The notes beneath the pieces are model-generated. The model was given only the letters and a program-made list of their open reading frames with translations, was not told the origin of the DNA and searched no databases. DNA of 64,000 nucleotides from Heterobasidion occidentale. Its lineage: Eukaryota; Basidiomycota; Agaricomycetes; Russulales; Bondarzewiaceae. A program made the translations under genes and the position numbers. Positions 43,648 through 56,889 of the stretch are shown in pieces. Within the stretch, counting starts at the first letter, position 1. The number at the start of each line of letters is the position of its first letter. Location: assembly GCA_039111635.1 (NCBI GenBank), contig JBCAQO010000003.1, positions 2,294,001-2,358,000 of the forward strand, in the 5' to 3' direction.

Positions 43648-46600
43648 ATGGAACAAGAGCGGGGAGGCAGAATGGTGTGTAACTTGCGCATTGACTTTTG
43701 GTGCTTTCTAAATGGTCTCCAAGCCGCAAGTTTGTGGCGTCCCTCCACTCCAACTTTTCTAGCCCGACATCCGTCGATTTACTGACTACGACCTATCACG
43801 CCTTGCTCTGCGCCACTTTAAACACTTGGTCGCCAGAGCACCCCTTACCCTCGAGCGCTTTTATAACATTTGTCCAATCAGTCTTGCACGAGCTACCGTC
43901 GTCGTCGCAGGATGTCGTGGCTTCCCCTTCGATTGCACAAGCGCTCGGGGAAGTGTTGATAGATATCATCTGGTCAATAGACTCACAACTGGAAGAAATA
44001 CTGGTGGATGCAAAATCTGTTGCAACAGCTGAGCAGGTGGGGAACGCGAGCGACATGTCCCCCGTTATGAAGTCCAAGAAGACCGCTGAGCAAGACAAAG
44101 AAGTGCTGGTGGATGCTGTGAGACAGATGCTGGTACGTTTTGCATGTTCATGGATCGAACGGCACACTGTTTATGATGCCGTGCTCCCAGAACATTGGAA
44201 TGCTGGACCCAGTTCTCTGTCGGGAGCGCTTGGATATGGTGCTTGTCTCAAATGTGGGCCTTGTCTCAGATAAAGGCGTTTTCGACAAGAAGGAGATCCG
44301 CATGAGGACCGCTCTTTTGTACGTAGTCGCGACAGCGCTTGACTTGATTTTCCTTACGCTACCTTTCTTTTTAGCTACAAGCAAAACAAGTTCAATCTGC
44401 TTCGAGAACAGTCGGAAGGCTTTTCAAAGCTCATCACTGAAATCACCAGCGCCCTTCCTCCTCCCCATTCTTCAACTACTGGTCTCCCGGGCGAATCTTG
44501 GCCAGCAATTGCTGAACACGCACGGCCTGTTTGGGAACGTGTTGTTAGTTTGATTGGGCATTTTGATCTGGATCCCAACAGAGCCCTGGATCTCATATTG
44601 GATCAATTCACAGTCCATCTGGCGACACACTGGAGTTTTTTCTTGGTGCTCTTGAGCCTTTCGCCGTGGGGAGGTGAGAGCTCGATGCTCGATGCTACTT
44701 CAGAATACAAAAAGGCAGGGATGAATGGGGATGTGCCAATTGATGGTGAGGCAGGAATGTATGATGGCAAAGATTTAGACGAAGTTCTAGCATTGGCAGA
44801 GGCCAACTCGAACCCGCCTCTTTCTTCTCAACCAAAATGCGGTAACACCCGAGTTTTGGCTCAGGTTCTGGGCTTCAAGTTCCGACATTATCAGGTGCGC
44901 GCCATCCTCCCTATTCTACGGTCTATCTGAACCTAAGTACATTCAGTCATCGGAGGTTACGGAGTCGACTCCCAGGCACCTCTATTTGACGGCCGCCCTC
45001 CTTATTCGAGAAGGATTCATCTCCTTGGAAGATCTGTATCCGCATCTTACACCTACCGACGACGACATGGAAGGCAAAGAACGCCAGGCTTACCTTGCAA
45101 CTGTGACTTCCCGCATCTCGGCCGCCAAGGTTAGTCAGCTTGCTATGGCTGCTCCCCTCGAGTCTGCCTCGCAGCCAAAAACCCGACCCTCTGCGCCGCT
45201 GCCCGAGGCCAAGAAACCTACGGCTGCTCCTGAGCCGAAGGAACCCCCTCATCAGAAGCTTGGCTTGGTGACTGCCTTGTTCGCTGTAGGTGCGATCCGG
45301 CCTGCTATCGCGATTCTCACCAAGTTCCCGTGGATGGTGGATGCCCGTCCTGAGATTGCGGACCTAGTTATACGGGTGATGAGACACTCTTTGTCTCCTC
45401 TATACGAGTCTCTGCTGGTGACGAAGGACCGCAATCCTTCTGATATTCATCCTCGTGCTCGGTATAGCACCAGTGGCGTCGTTCAGGCTCCTAGCCGGAA
45501 GCCTGCCTTGACCCTATGGGCACCAACTCCACCCAGCACTAGTACGGTGGATTTCGTGTACTTTTTCCCCAGTTGGACCGATCGGGTGCCAATATCTACG
45601 GCTCTGGAGGATTTGGTCAATGTTATCGAACCGTTGATGGCATTTGTTGGACTTCACGTTTCCAGAGATCCATTGTTCCTGACAAAATTTTTGAGGCTTG
45701 GGCGTCTACATCTTCAAGCGACGGTACGCGTTCATGCACAATTTACTTAGAAACTCACGTTCATTGCCTCGGCAGATTGAAGTTGATTCTGAGACCAAAA
45801 GGCCTGTTGGTCAGCCTGACCCAGATCATCCGACGCGCCGTTTCTGGTTCAAGATCCTTCGCTCGTACCTCCTCCCAGCTCTTCCTCTCATCCGTGGCAA
45901 TGCCGTTTGTACCGTTGAGATCTGGAACATCATCCGCCAATATGAAACAACAGCTCGGTGGCGACTTTATGGCGAATGGAAGACCAGGACCTATCAGTCG
46001 CACCCTGAACTCCGCGTGCGTGCCATCCAAGCGGATCGTGAGTCGAAGGGTATCTTGAGGCGCTTGTCGCACAACACGATAGACACCCTTGCCGGCACTG
46101 TGGCGAAGCTTGCTCACAGCAATCCCTGTATATTCTTTGCTAATGCTGTGAATCAGATCATGGCATACGATAACTTGGCCGGAGTTGTGATTCAGGCTTT
46201 GAGATATGTGACAAACATGGGCTTTGATGTCCTAGTCTACATTATTTTGGATGCCTTGGCCAACCCAAACAAGGACAGAGTCAAGGATGACGGTGTCAAT
46301 ACATCTGACTGGCTGCAGAGTGCGTATCATCGGCCTCTTCATGCCCTTTGCCATTCTCAGTTTTTGTATAGGTCTTGCTTCCTTCACTGGCATGCTTTTC
46401 CGCCGATACAGCGCCGATCTCACCCCTCTCCTCAAATACATCGTCCACCAATTGTACAATGGGCAGACGAGCGAGATCATCGTCCTGCGGGAGTTAATTT
46501 GGAAAATGGCTGGTATCGAACCTCTCCCTAGCCTCTCAGAATCGCAAATCGCGGCGATGGCTGGTGGACCCACTCTTCGCATTGAGGCTGTGGCTTCGAA

Positions 46601-49600
46601 GACCCGCGGCGCACGGCTGGATCCAGGTGATGCAGTCTTGAAAGGACCGCAGAGGCTGGGTAAGGCCTTACTGGATTCCTCGCTCGCTCTGCCACTCCTT
46701 ATCCAGGTGGCTCAGCAGCGGCAGTCAGCGGTGTTTCGAACTCAAGACGCTCATTTGAAGTCGCTTGCTAGTCTCTACGATACGGTGAGGTCGTTCGATC
46801 GCTATGAATGACGTGTTGTTGACGATGTGTTTCTCGAAGACCCACGGAGTGTTATTGCAATATTTGGAGTTGCTCACGTCGCCCGTCGTCATCTCCCCCC
46901 AGGACTACGCTAAGAAAGTTATTCCGAAACTTTCTGAGCTTGGTGAAACCTATGGGATTGGCGCACCTATATGCATGCAGATAATGCGCCCGATCTTGCA
47001 TTCAGTCCTCTTGGTTTGTTCCTCGTCATTCTATTCTGCAGATTGGTGGCACTCAAACAACTCAAATAGGCCGCAGCACTTGCTATGCAAGAAAAAGAAC
47101 AAATTGCCAGTCAGGAGGCTGAAAAGCGTCTGAAGGCCGCTCTTGCTGCGAAGCGGGATCCCAGCACGGCAAACTCCCGTATCGCATCGCCCAGCATCGG
47201 CGAGTCGGGCATGGTTGTTGAGATGCCTTCGGAGCCAAAGACTGAAACCAAATCATCCGAGGATGTTGTCATGGATAATGGCAATGTTTCTACTTCTACG
47301 TCGTCGCCAAAGCCAGAGGTAAACACTATGTATTTGACTTCCAATGTGAGATTCATAGCGAATTTTCCTACAGAGCCCGTGGGTTCCCGAGATGAAGGAG
47401 CTATTCGATGACGTCAAGAAAATCGCCTCTCAAGATGCATATGATGTGATTGGGCAAGTTTCATCTCTGTCTCGAAGTAGTCGAAGTCTGGCTTACGGTG
47501 ACTTTAGGCCAGGTTTCTATCTCACTTTCTGGCAGCTCTCTACGTATGACCTCGCGCCTCCTGGTGCCAGATACGACGAAGAGGGTGTCGCACTCCGCAG
47601 TCTCAGCCGTCAGGAAGATGGAAAATACAATACTGCAGATCGATCGTCGGACCGGACGAAGCGTCAGAGCGCACTCGCTCATCGTGCGCGTCGGGATCGC
47701 TATAATGCATTCGTCAACACTCTCGCGCAAGAGTACAAAGAACAGACCGCGCTTCGCATGTACACGATTAAACGACTTGCAAAGGAAAAGTCCCACTGGT
47801 TCGCTCATAGTACGTACCAATGTTCATTATAAAATAAGATGTTCTCAATATGGTTAGCTCTAGGTACCAAGGCTACTACACTGTCTTCTGCGGTGATTGA
47901 GCACTGTATTCAACCTCGCTGCCTTTTATCCCCCATGGATGCCGATTACTGTGCTCAAATGATTAAATGTATTCATACGTTGGGGACACCGGGTTTCAGC
48001 ACATTGATGACTTACGATAGGGTAAGTATTCATTGCTGTGTTCCGTAATATCCAATTAACGTGCTAGCAGCTTCTTGGAGACCATGTCAAAGTAGTCGTG
48101 TTCTCTGCCAGTGAATACGAAGCTAGGAACTATGGTATGATTGAACGACAGATGAACATGATCGTAGAGCTGACGACTACTCAGGCCGATTCTTGTTAGG
48201 CATCCTGTCGGACCTCTACAAATGGTACCATGATGAGCAAGCATATCTACAGGACAACCGTGTCAAGATCGGCGGCAAACCTGCTTGGCTGCCAGGGTTC
48301 CAACACCCATGGTCCAACAAAAGCACTATCGAGCCTTCGTCTGTCTTGCCATGGCACAAATTCCAGCAGATCGTCAAGAAATGGCACCGAAAGCTATTCA
48401 AGGTATGCCATTCTCTTTCATCATTCTTCACCTGTTGACACCGTTTCTATCAGTCATTCGCGGACAGCATCCAAACTGGAGAATTCATGCACGTTTACAA
48501 CACCATCATCGTTTTGAAGGAAATACAGCCTGTCTTCCCATTGTCCACAGTTTCAGAGGTCATGGGTATGCACCTGAACCAGGTCATGGAGTCCTTCTTG
48601 AGTAAAGAGGAGCGTGGCGACTTAAAAATCCTGGGCAGAGCGTGAGTCAACTCTGTCAATGACACCGCGACTTTCAGCTTCAATATTGTCTATGGCCACA
48701 GATATCATGCAAGTCTCTTAAAACGGGAAGCCCAGTGGGCTCCCCCAAAAAGCGCCGTGAGCAAGGTAATTTTATCGTCATTTCCTACAAAGCTTGGACT
48801 GAGGCAGAAATAAATTCTAGCCAAACGCTTCTGCTCCCTCTCCCAAGACAACTGGTTCACCATCTCCGATGTCCACTCCGGCAGCGGCTCCTTCAGCTGA
48901 GAAGCCTCGTGGCATCGTAGCGCCAACTCCATTAGCTCCCCGCGCCCAGCTCAATACAGTCAATGGGGCATCTTCACTCTCGTCCACTAAAATAGCTATG
49001 GATAGGTGAGGATTTCGCAGTAATCTTACCGTATGCATACTTATGCCCTTCGCATTAGCATTCCTAGGCCTGAGGTGGTCAAGCGAATCCGCACAGAACC
49101 CAGAGCAGGGACTCCCACGCAACCGTCCGCTAACGGCAAATCTCCCGATACCAAAGTACACCTGATGGACATCGACACAGCTCACGTCGAGAGTAATGAT
49201 AAGGTACAAACGCCTGCCAACCCACAAGATTCATCCGCCGTTCCTACACGTCCTTATCGAAACACCGCTAGCAAGGTTTCAAGCCCTCTGCCCAATGCTC
49301 CTAGCCCTCGACCCGATGCTCCTGTCTCTTCTGCAACACCTCAGAAACCTCCACCTACAAAGGACTCTCATCATGCTGTCACACCCATGTCTGTGTCTAC
49401 AAATGTCCCGATGACCAAACAACCGCCTCAATCCCCGAGGAGCCACCGACCTCTTGATGAGAGGTTCATTCGTCCAGAGGTCCCTCAAATGCCACCGCCA
49501 TCCGCTCCCAGCCAAACTGTGTCTGCACAAGAATTGCGTGAGACTGCAAAGCAGACTGTTGGAAGACGAGGGCCGCTGGATGAGATGTTCGAAGACAAAG

Positions 49601-51158
49601 GACGAGCCCCTCCGAGCGAACCACGACATCAGGCCAGTAGCTCCAGGGCGCCTTCGCCTACACGTCGCAGATCTCAGTCCCCCCCTACGCGACCTGGCAC
49701 ACGGAATCCTAGTAATGAAAGCCGCACCAGCGCTGGTCGATCTCGCTCTGATCGGGGAGATGGTGAGCGTTCGGATGACAGACGAGGGGATCGTGACATC
49801 AGGCAGGAATCCCGGTCATCTGACCGTCGAGATGGGGCTCTTCACCAGAGCGAGCGTAGAGAACGATTGACCTCACGCGATGCTGAGCGGGAGAGAGATC
49901 GCGACAAAGATCGTGGTCGAGACAGACATGGCGATCGAGAGCGCGATAGAGAGCGTGATCGCGACAAAGTCAGAGAGCCGCGAGAACGTGATCGGGAGAG
50001 AGACAGAGACAGGGGCGAGCGCGAGCGCGACAAGGAAAGAGACCGCGAGAGAGGTGATCGTGACCGAGATCGCGACCGACACCGCAGGGATGAGAAGGAC
50101 CGCGACCGGGAGAGTAGAAAAGATCGGGATGCCCTCGGTCGTGGAATCCCTCCCTCTGCCGTAGACGACCGCTCTATTCCCAATCGCCCTGATCCGTCAA
50201 GGCATCGTAGTGCACAAACCGGAGATGAAGCGCTCGGTAAGCGAAGAAGGTCGGCAGAGGATGAGGTACGTGTATCCGCCATTATGCTACTTTCGTACTG
50301 CTCACGGAACTATTCGCCGTAGTCTGAACGGGCCTCAAAGCGCAGCACTCGCGACAAAGGTCATCGCGACGAGCGCACGCGTCGCTCTTCTGAGAAGGAC
50401 CACGACCGACCGCGTGAGTCTGACAGAAGAAGACGGGAGCGTGATGGACCTGAAGGCGAGAGTCGATCTGCGCTTGGGGATAAAGTGGGTATAATCCTCA
50501 CTCTCACTTGCGTAATTTATTTACTTATCCGCTCATAGCCACCGGAGAAGCGGGTTCCTGAAGGACCCGCATCCTCCATCAAACCATTACCCGCCTCAAC
50601 GCCTTCTGCTCCGAGGGCTATGGCAGCTGGCGAGCCTCCGTGGTTGATTAAGCCTGAAGTCTTGAGCGGACGTGATTGGCCTCAGGAGCCCCCACTCTAT
50701 CAAGCTTCGAATGGATCTTCTGCCACCGTCATAGCTGTGGCCCCACCGTTACTGGAATCATCTTCGACGGCTAGCCTTCGCTCTCGCATCGGTGAGAGGG
50801 AAATGCCTCGCCTTCCTCAGGGGCCCATTTCGCATTATATAGATGCTCCTCTTATACCTGATCGCAACCGACAAGATGACGATCGAGACGGTGCTAGGAA
50901 ACGCACTTTGTCTGGTGAGTTTCTTGAGGATTATTATATGTAAAGAATTCAAACTTAAGGTCCTGCGTAGACCGAGAAAAAGAAACCATGGGAGACGTTG
51001 GTCTTAGTCTGGGTCAAGACGTTACACTGCAGCCGCCGAAGAGACCGCGCATCAATCGTACCCGATATGTCTCGGGTGGGTCTCATGCCATAGCGAAGAA
51101 ATTGCTTCCTATAGATCCTCAGGCTGGAGACAAGAATCGGTCAAGTCGACAGGATTAG
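43648..51158 (+). CDS. THO2: THO complex subunit 2
   Basis: THO2 is the large scaffold of the THO/TREX complex, which packages nascent mRNA, prevents R-loops and links transcription to export. It spans 7.5 kb, with many introns and roughly 2,100 residues. The proposed start exon (43648-43674, MEQERGGRM) splices in phase to FVASLHSNFSSPTSVDLLTT. Diagnostic segments are YKQNKFNLLREQSEGFSKLI, IGHFDLDPNRALDLILDQF, ALLIREGFISLEDLYPHL and DPDHPTRRFWFKILRSYLL. Later come NPCIFFANAVNQIMAYDNLA and the Tho2-core helix around LLKYIVHQLYNGQTSEIIVL. The C-terminus is Ser/Pro-rich, then a long Arg-Asp/Arg-Glu repeat (about 49.86-50.14 kb), and ends GDKNRSSRQD. THO2 tails bind nucleic acid in yeast. The start exon is the least certain part; an acceptor AAG is used there. 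Confidence 0.9.
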
Positions 51159-51933
51159 CATTTCTCATACTTGTTCTGCATGTAGCTTACATTTACTTGC
51201 CTCTATTGTGTATATGTACCGTAACTGATGCATATGCGCCCGTCCCAGACTAGGACTCATAAATTTAGTGCATTTCATCTAGATATCAAAGACGAAAACA
51301 AGTTCGAACATCTCGGAGTGACGAGTTTGGCAAGAGTAAGTAGATTAAACGGCGTGTCGCCCTACAACAAGACGCTATCGGCTCATTTGGGCGGAAGTTG
51401 AAGCTTCGACGGTGATGTTATGACCTCGTGATCGGCAGAGAGTACCGAATGAAGTCGATTGTCTAGACAGGGGATGATGGTCGGAGGGGTGCCGCTGTAT
51501 TGATGATGCTGTGACGGCTAGCAGATAGGGGCGTTGAGCCAAGCCGTAAGCAGGTTGTCTTCAACTTCGCGAGTTTCACGATATTATATGTTGCACAGTG
51601 GCCTCAGTATCAATGATAGCCCATCAGTTGTAGTACGAATTGTTCTGAATAGCAGAAAGCGGGGGCCAGTAGAACGCGGCCGTCGATTTGGTACCTTTAC
51701 GACGATCACAAGCCTGCGAATGCCCGCGGCGAGATTTTGGGACTCTGGTACACAAGAGCTCATCCATTTCACATTTATGAAAGTCTACACGTATCACTCT
51801 AACATGAGCACCCACTTTCGTGGGAGGTAAAATCCTGCACGCTATCGACAGGTACCACGAGTGGTAGAATAAAGTACGAGTTGAATCGAGGGGTCGCGAG
51901 TTGAATCGTAGTTATATCGCAGGCCAGGTTGGT
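51159..51933. other. Convergent intergenic region, THO2 / GTP cyclohydrolase I
   Basis: These 775 bp lie between two stop codons. They should hold both terminators. ORFs here (for example 51534-51830) match nothing. I see no gene or clear repeat. Confidence 0.45.
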
Positions 51934-53095
51934 TTAGCGCCCTTTGATGAGCGTGAGGAACTCTTCACGCGTTTTCTGCTGGGTCCGGAAACAGCCAAGC
52001 ATACAGGACGTCACAGTGATGGAGCCGGGTTTCTGGACACCACGCATTGTCATGCATAAATGGCTACATGCATATGTGAGTGGAATTATGCGCGGTAGAC
52101 GTTTTACGATACGCACGTTGCTTCCATAACGACAGCGACACCACGAGGCTTGATGGCCTCCTCAACGCAAACAGCGATCTGCTTTGTGAGTCGCTCTTGA
52201 ACTTGCAATCGACGGCTGAAGGTCTCTGCAATCCGCGCAAGCTTGGACAAGCCGAGAACAAGCTTATTAGGAATGTAGGCTATAGCCACCTGAAGAAAAG
52301 CGGTTCATTTGAGGACGTGTTAGAAAGGGACGAGAACATGTACCTTGCCTGTAAAGGGGACGAGGTGGTGCTCGCACAAGCTCGAGATGTCAATGTCACG
52401 GACCAAGACCATCTCGTCATGATCTTCTGCGAAAACAGCGTCATTGATTACATCTGCCAAGGGACATTACCTTTTCAGTGATGTGGGACGAAGACGTTGC
52501 AAAACGGCTGCACCTGCCAGTCGCTCTTCATATCCTTTCGTCATCCACATCAAGGCCTGCGCATAACGATCCGGCGTCCGAAGCAGGCCCTCGCGGTCAG
52601 GATCCTCGCCAATGCACTCCAGGACGGTGCGCACAGCTGCAGTAAGTTTTTTTTCGCGCGCGGCTTTCTCGGCAGGTGTGGCGTTGAGCCGAAAGAGGGT
52701 AGACTTCGCTGGAGGCGTGATGTGTGTCAAAATCTGCGCACTGGCGAGAAAATTGACGACGTACCAGGCCATCCCAGCCCATTGATATCAGGTAAGGGGC
52801 TCGCTCTATCCGGAGCATGGGTCGATGCAGGAGTGGAAAACCCCGATGCAGGGCGGAAGCCGTATCCTTCACGAACGAGCGATGAAGACGCGACTTTGCT
52901 CCGATTCAAAGACGAAGACGAAGGGATAAGTTGAGAATCTTTCGAATCATGATCTTCGTCGTCTGGTAAACTGCTTGGAGTTTCTGCGATTTTGTCTAGC
53001 GAATACTGGCCTTGAGGGGTGTCTGCTGCCGAATCAATCTCTAGTTGGCGCAAGCTGTCAGATAGCAATGTTCCGTGATTGTTATCGGAAGACAT
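51934..53095 (-). CDS. FOL2: GTP cyclohydrolase I
   Basis: A zinc enzyme that converts GTP to 7,8-dihydroneopterin triphosphate, the first step of folate and pterin synthesis. The start at 53095 gives [20 protein letters not shown], and a Ser-rich extension of about 110 residues, probably disordered, as in other fungi. After an intron come [20 protein letters not shown] and [20 protein letters not shown]. Further exons give [20 protein letters not shown] with the zinc Cys and His residues. Then come [20 protein letters not shown] and [20 protein letters not shown]. The last exon carries [19 protein letters not shown] and ends LTLIKGR. The second zinc Cys lies in CMTMRG. Junction E-A-T-H across the final intron restores the family sequence. 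Length and order match the family. Confidence 0.96.
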
Positions 53096-53934
53096 TAGAT
53101 GGCGGTGAAGAGGGATTAAAGTCTGCTGGAAAAAAAAAGATAAATAGTAGACAGAGTAGAAAGATTGGAGAGATTTGGAGAGCCTGGGGTCAGACGGGGT
53201 CCGAGTCGGCCAATGATTAACCGAGTCCTACAAAGGAAATCTGTAAGAGCAATCAAGTTCCACCGAGAGCATGTGCATAGCACCACGACTGAGCAAGCTT
53301 CTTTAGATCCATGTCACGGCGGGTTTTCGCCTTGAGCTGTCGACCGTTTCATCTCGGAATCATGGGAATTGGTTCGAGGCCTGAGAGGGCTTGGGAGAAT
53401 TCGACTCGGAAGACATAAAATTAGGCAAGGTCATTAGATAACGGGGGTGTCCGGGGATGCCGGGTCAAGTCCGGCACTGGCGATGCGCCTCAAAACCCGA
53501 ACAATGTCGTCGCCGTTTACGGCGATCTGAAGGAAAGAACAGAACAGAAACCTTCCTCGACGGTCGACTTCCACTATTCTTTTACTCCGGTTGTCTTTTC
53601 AGGCGCCATATTCCCAGCTCTTGATTGCCATTTTCTGACTTACTAATTTATCCACTCTAGTATAAACTGTAGAAAGTTTATGGCTCACTGTCACGTCTAG
53701 TCTCAAATGACACCGTCCTGATCTCGATGGCACACCTCAGGATGTTTCCTAGTGCCGGACAAATGAAGCATTTTCAGACCTCACATAGAAGGAAGGTTCA
53801 TACCGAGCACAACAGAAAAGTTCCCTGTCATGGTTTGCACAGCCTACCCCGCAGGTATCCTTGCCCCCAGTTTCGTATTTATACGTCGGTCGCATCCTGA
53901 TCTTGCTCGTCTTCCCCTGTTTGCTGCTTCTCAG
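53096..53934. other. Divergent region, GTP cyclohydrolase I / ABC transporter
   Basis: About 840 bp with both promoters. An in-frame Met at 53830 (MVCTAYPAGILAPSF) could extend the transporter. A sequence matching the tRNA B-box consensus occurs at 53371-53381, but no tRNA fold goes with it. No gene is seen. Confidence 0.4.
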
Positions 53935-56700
53935 ATGCCCTCCTCACTACTCTCGCTTCGAAGTTTTCTTTCTGGCCATTGTATACCTTCTACCAGCCAA
54001 CTTCATCACAGTAAATCAGCTCAGAAACCCCGTTCGGAGGAATCACTTAAATTCACTCCAACTCAGGCCGATTCTATTTACGATGCATGGCTTGCCTCTC
54101 GCGCTGATATTGTGATTTCAGCTCCACACTTCAGCGCTGGGGCTAACCGCCCAGTAACCAAGGCAAACCTCAAACTTGCACATCGGATCGTCAAACTCTG
54201 TGCCCCAGAGATCTTAAAGTTATTCTGGAATCTCCATCCTTACCGGACTCTTTTTATGGTATGCATCAGCTTCGTGCGAGGCATGTTGCCTATATTCAAG
54301 GGCTACTCACATGCATTGATAATCAACGAGGTAAGCCGTATAACACTCCCTCAGATTCCCTCCACTCATAACGTTATATTTTAACGGTCAGATCCAATCT
54401 CTCATCACTTCGGGCCAACTTACATGGTCGCACTTACTTTGCCTGCTAGGCTCAGAATTTTTACGGGTTGTCTGTGAACGGCTATTGGATTCCTTCGCGT
54501 AAGGCAAATCTTGCTCGGTATTCTTTTGATAGCCGCCATCTTACACATTACCATGCTGCAGGGCGGATAACGAGCATCTAGTACAGAGCTCGGCACGTTT
54601 TCTTGTTGAATATCAGCAGATGGAACAACGCGTGCGCCTTGATGTGCCCACGTTGTCAGATCCGATGGTTCGCGATCTTCTAGCAGAGTCCGATATGTTC
54701 GTTTCATCATTCCAGGGTGTGGGCGGCTTTGGCTTGTTCTCTCCCATCGACTTCATCCGCATCCTCACCCTCTTATCCGAACTTGTGTCGCACATCTTCA
54801 TCCTCTCATCCCTAACATACAACCCGCTCTCCGCGTTAACACTGGTTCTATCCGTCATCTCTTCTGCATACCCATTCCTTCAAAACTATTTTGCACCCCA
54901 CCGATACGGATTCCAATCATCTGCCTATGAGGAGGACGATGCCCGTCATGCGGAAAAGCAGGAGCAGATGCGGCACCTATCTATGAGTGAGTCGCATCGT
55001 CCCGAAGTGATGCTATTTGGGCTAGGCCCTTGGATCCTAGCCACTTGGGCCTCTGCGCGTAAGGCTGGTTTGGGCATGCATCAACCTCGCCGCGCACGAT
55101 CATATTCCCTCTCGTGGTTTCTATCTCATCTCAACGTCACGGAACTAATCATCGCACTACAAAACGTATGCGCCCTCCTTTTCCTTACCTTTGGAGGAAA
55201 GATTAAGTGCTGACCTTGCATTTTTTTCGCTAGATACCATTTGTATTGATGCTTCAGACGTCCACCTCCCTCGGCTCCTTGGCTTTATACCGCAGCTCCG
55301 TCCAGTCTATTGTCTACGCTGTCAGCAACCTATTCGTTACGGTCCAAATGACGCTTCAAGGTATTTTTTTGATGGGCGCGTTCTGTGCCTCCATGGAGGT
55401 TGAACCTCACCTGCGACCCAAGGAGGGGAAGACGATTCGGTACGAAAGAACAGGCAGAGGCATGAAAATAGAGGCACGGTGATGATCATGCCCGTTCCTT
55501 GCTTGTCATGACCATCTCTGAACGAGACTCGCTGTGCCCACAGGAACTTGTCATATACCTACCCAGGCTGCACAGAGCCGGCCTTGCGAGACATAAGCTT
55601 CACGCTCGAGGGTGGAGAGACCTTGGCACTTGTAGGATGTAATGGCTCAGGTGAGTACTATTCATGTTCTTACCTCAGCGATTTTTCTGACGGTCATCTT
55701 TCAAGGAAAATCAACACTAGGCAAGGTTTTATTGCGCATAGTCGGGTTCGACTCGGGAGAGCTCCTCGTGAACGATGTCGATGTGCGCCGATACGATCCA
55801 ACAGATCTTCATCGCGCTTCAAGTACCGTTTTCCAAGGATTTTCCAAATATAACGGCTCGGTCACTGATAATATCGGGATCGGATTTGTCGAAGACATCG
55901 CATCTCCGACCGCACTCAAACGCGCCATCAAACTCGCAGAAAGTGAACACATCGTAGACTCTCTCCCCCAAGGCATCCATACCCGTCTGGACGCGCTTGG
56001 ATATGACTCTGCAATCTACCCTCCGCTTGGGCAACACAAGGGGATGAATGCGGAAAGACCCACGTGGATGCCTCATGGACTGTCCGGCGGCGAGGTGAGC
56101 AATCATCCTGCCATTCTAATCCCAGAATTGGTTGTAATATGACTTTACTCGACCTTGTCCATGCGCCCACGTCTGTTCCGTGCACAAACAACGTTGATCT
56201 CGTACTGCCGATTTGTAATGGCAGTGGCAACGCATAGCACTTGCACGCGCATTTATGCGCGCACACCGCCCTGAAGTTGACCTTCTATTGTTCGACGAGC
56301 CGGTGCGTGTAAATTTGCCTTACTCATTACCCTGCGGTGCTTATCAAGTCAACCGAAACCGCTAACCGAATGAACGGGTTTGACGTGACCGCCTAGACTT
56401 CGTCGCTAGACGCACACGCTCAGAACAAGGTATTCGACACAATAAACTCAATCTCGCGATCAGCCAGCGGTGAGAAGACCAAGACGGTCGTCTTTGTCAC
56501 CCATCGCCTTGCTACAGCACGTCGTGCGGACAAAATCGCCATGATGGATCATGGGGTATGTCATACTCTGTCAAGACATCACTAACCGACTCTGACATCT
56601 TCCCAACTATCGGCATCAGTCAATTACTGAGTTTGGGACTCATGAGGAGCTTCTGGAGCTAGGGGGTTCATATGCATCATTGTATTGTGCTTCTGTCTGA
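53935..56700 (+). CDS. ABC transporter half-molecule (one TMD, one NBD)
   Basis: An ATP-driven transporter subunit that would dimerise. The start at 53935 gives MPSSLLSLRSFLSGHC. An N-terminal region with hydrophobic helices follows (ILKLFWNLHPYRTLFMVCI, IDFIRILTLLSELVSHIFIL, SLTYNPLSALTLVLSVISSA), then the second helical set after IALQN. The ATP-binding part begins NLSYTYPGCTEPALRDISFT. The Walker A GCNGSGKST is split by an intron. The Q-loop region is TVFQGFSKYNGSVTDNIGIG, the signature is LSGGEWQRIALARAF, Walker B is VDLLLFDEP, the D-loop is SSLDA and the switch His lies in VVFVTHRLATARRADK. It ends SYASLYCASV at 56700. All catalytic motifs are intact. Substrate is unknown. Similar divergent half-transporters are multicopy in Agaricomycetes. 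The transmembrane part is poorly conserved, so the exact start is uncertain. Confidence 0.88.
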
Positions 56701-56889
56701 CTGGTCATGGCAGCCGGATCCACATGCGTTCCAAAACACGGTTCAAACTCACGGCCACATACGTACAATGGGGGTATTGTAATATCCGGACTGGTACCAT
56801 TTTTGTTTAAGTATGTCAATAAAAAGATACATTATTCTTACGATACAGTGAGGAATTGCTATCTTGGTTACATAAACTATGTACTTTCT

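Noticed and set aside
49842..50282. Antisense ORF resembling an SR splicing protein
   Set aside because: It is the reverse complement of the Arg-Asp/Glu repeat of THO2 and has no RNA-recognition motif.
53371..53381. Sequence matching the tRNA B-box consensus
   Set aside because: No A-box lies at the right distance upstream and no acceptor stem or cloverleaf can be drawn.
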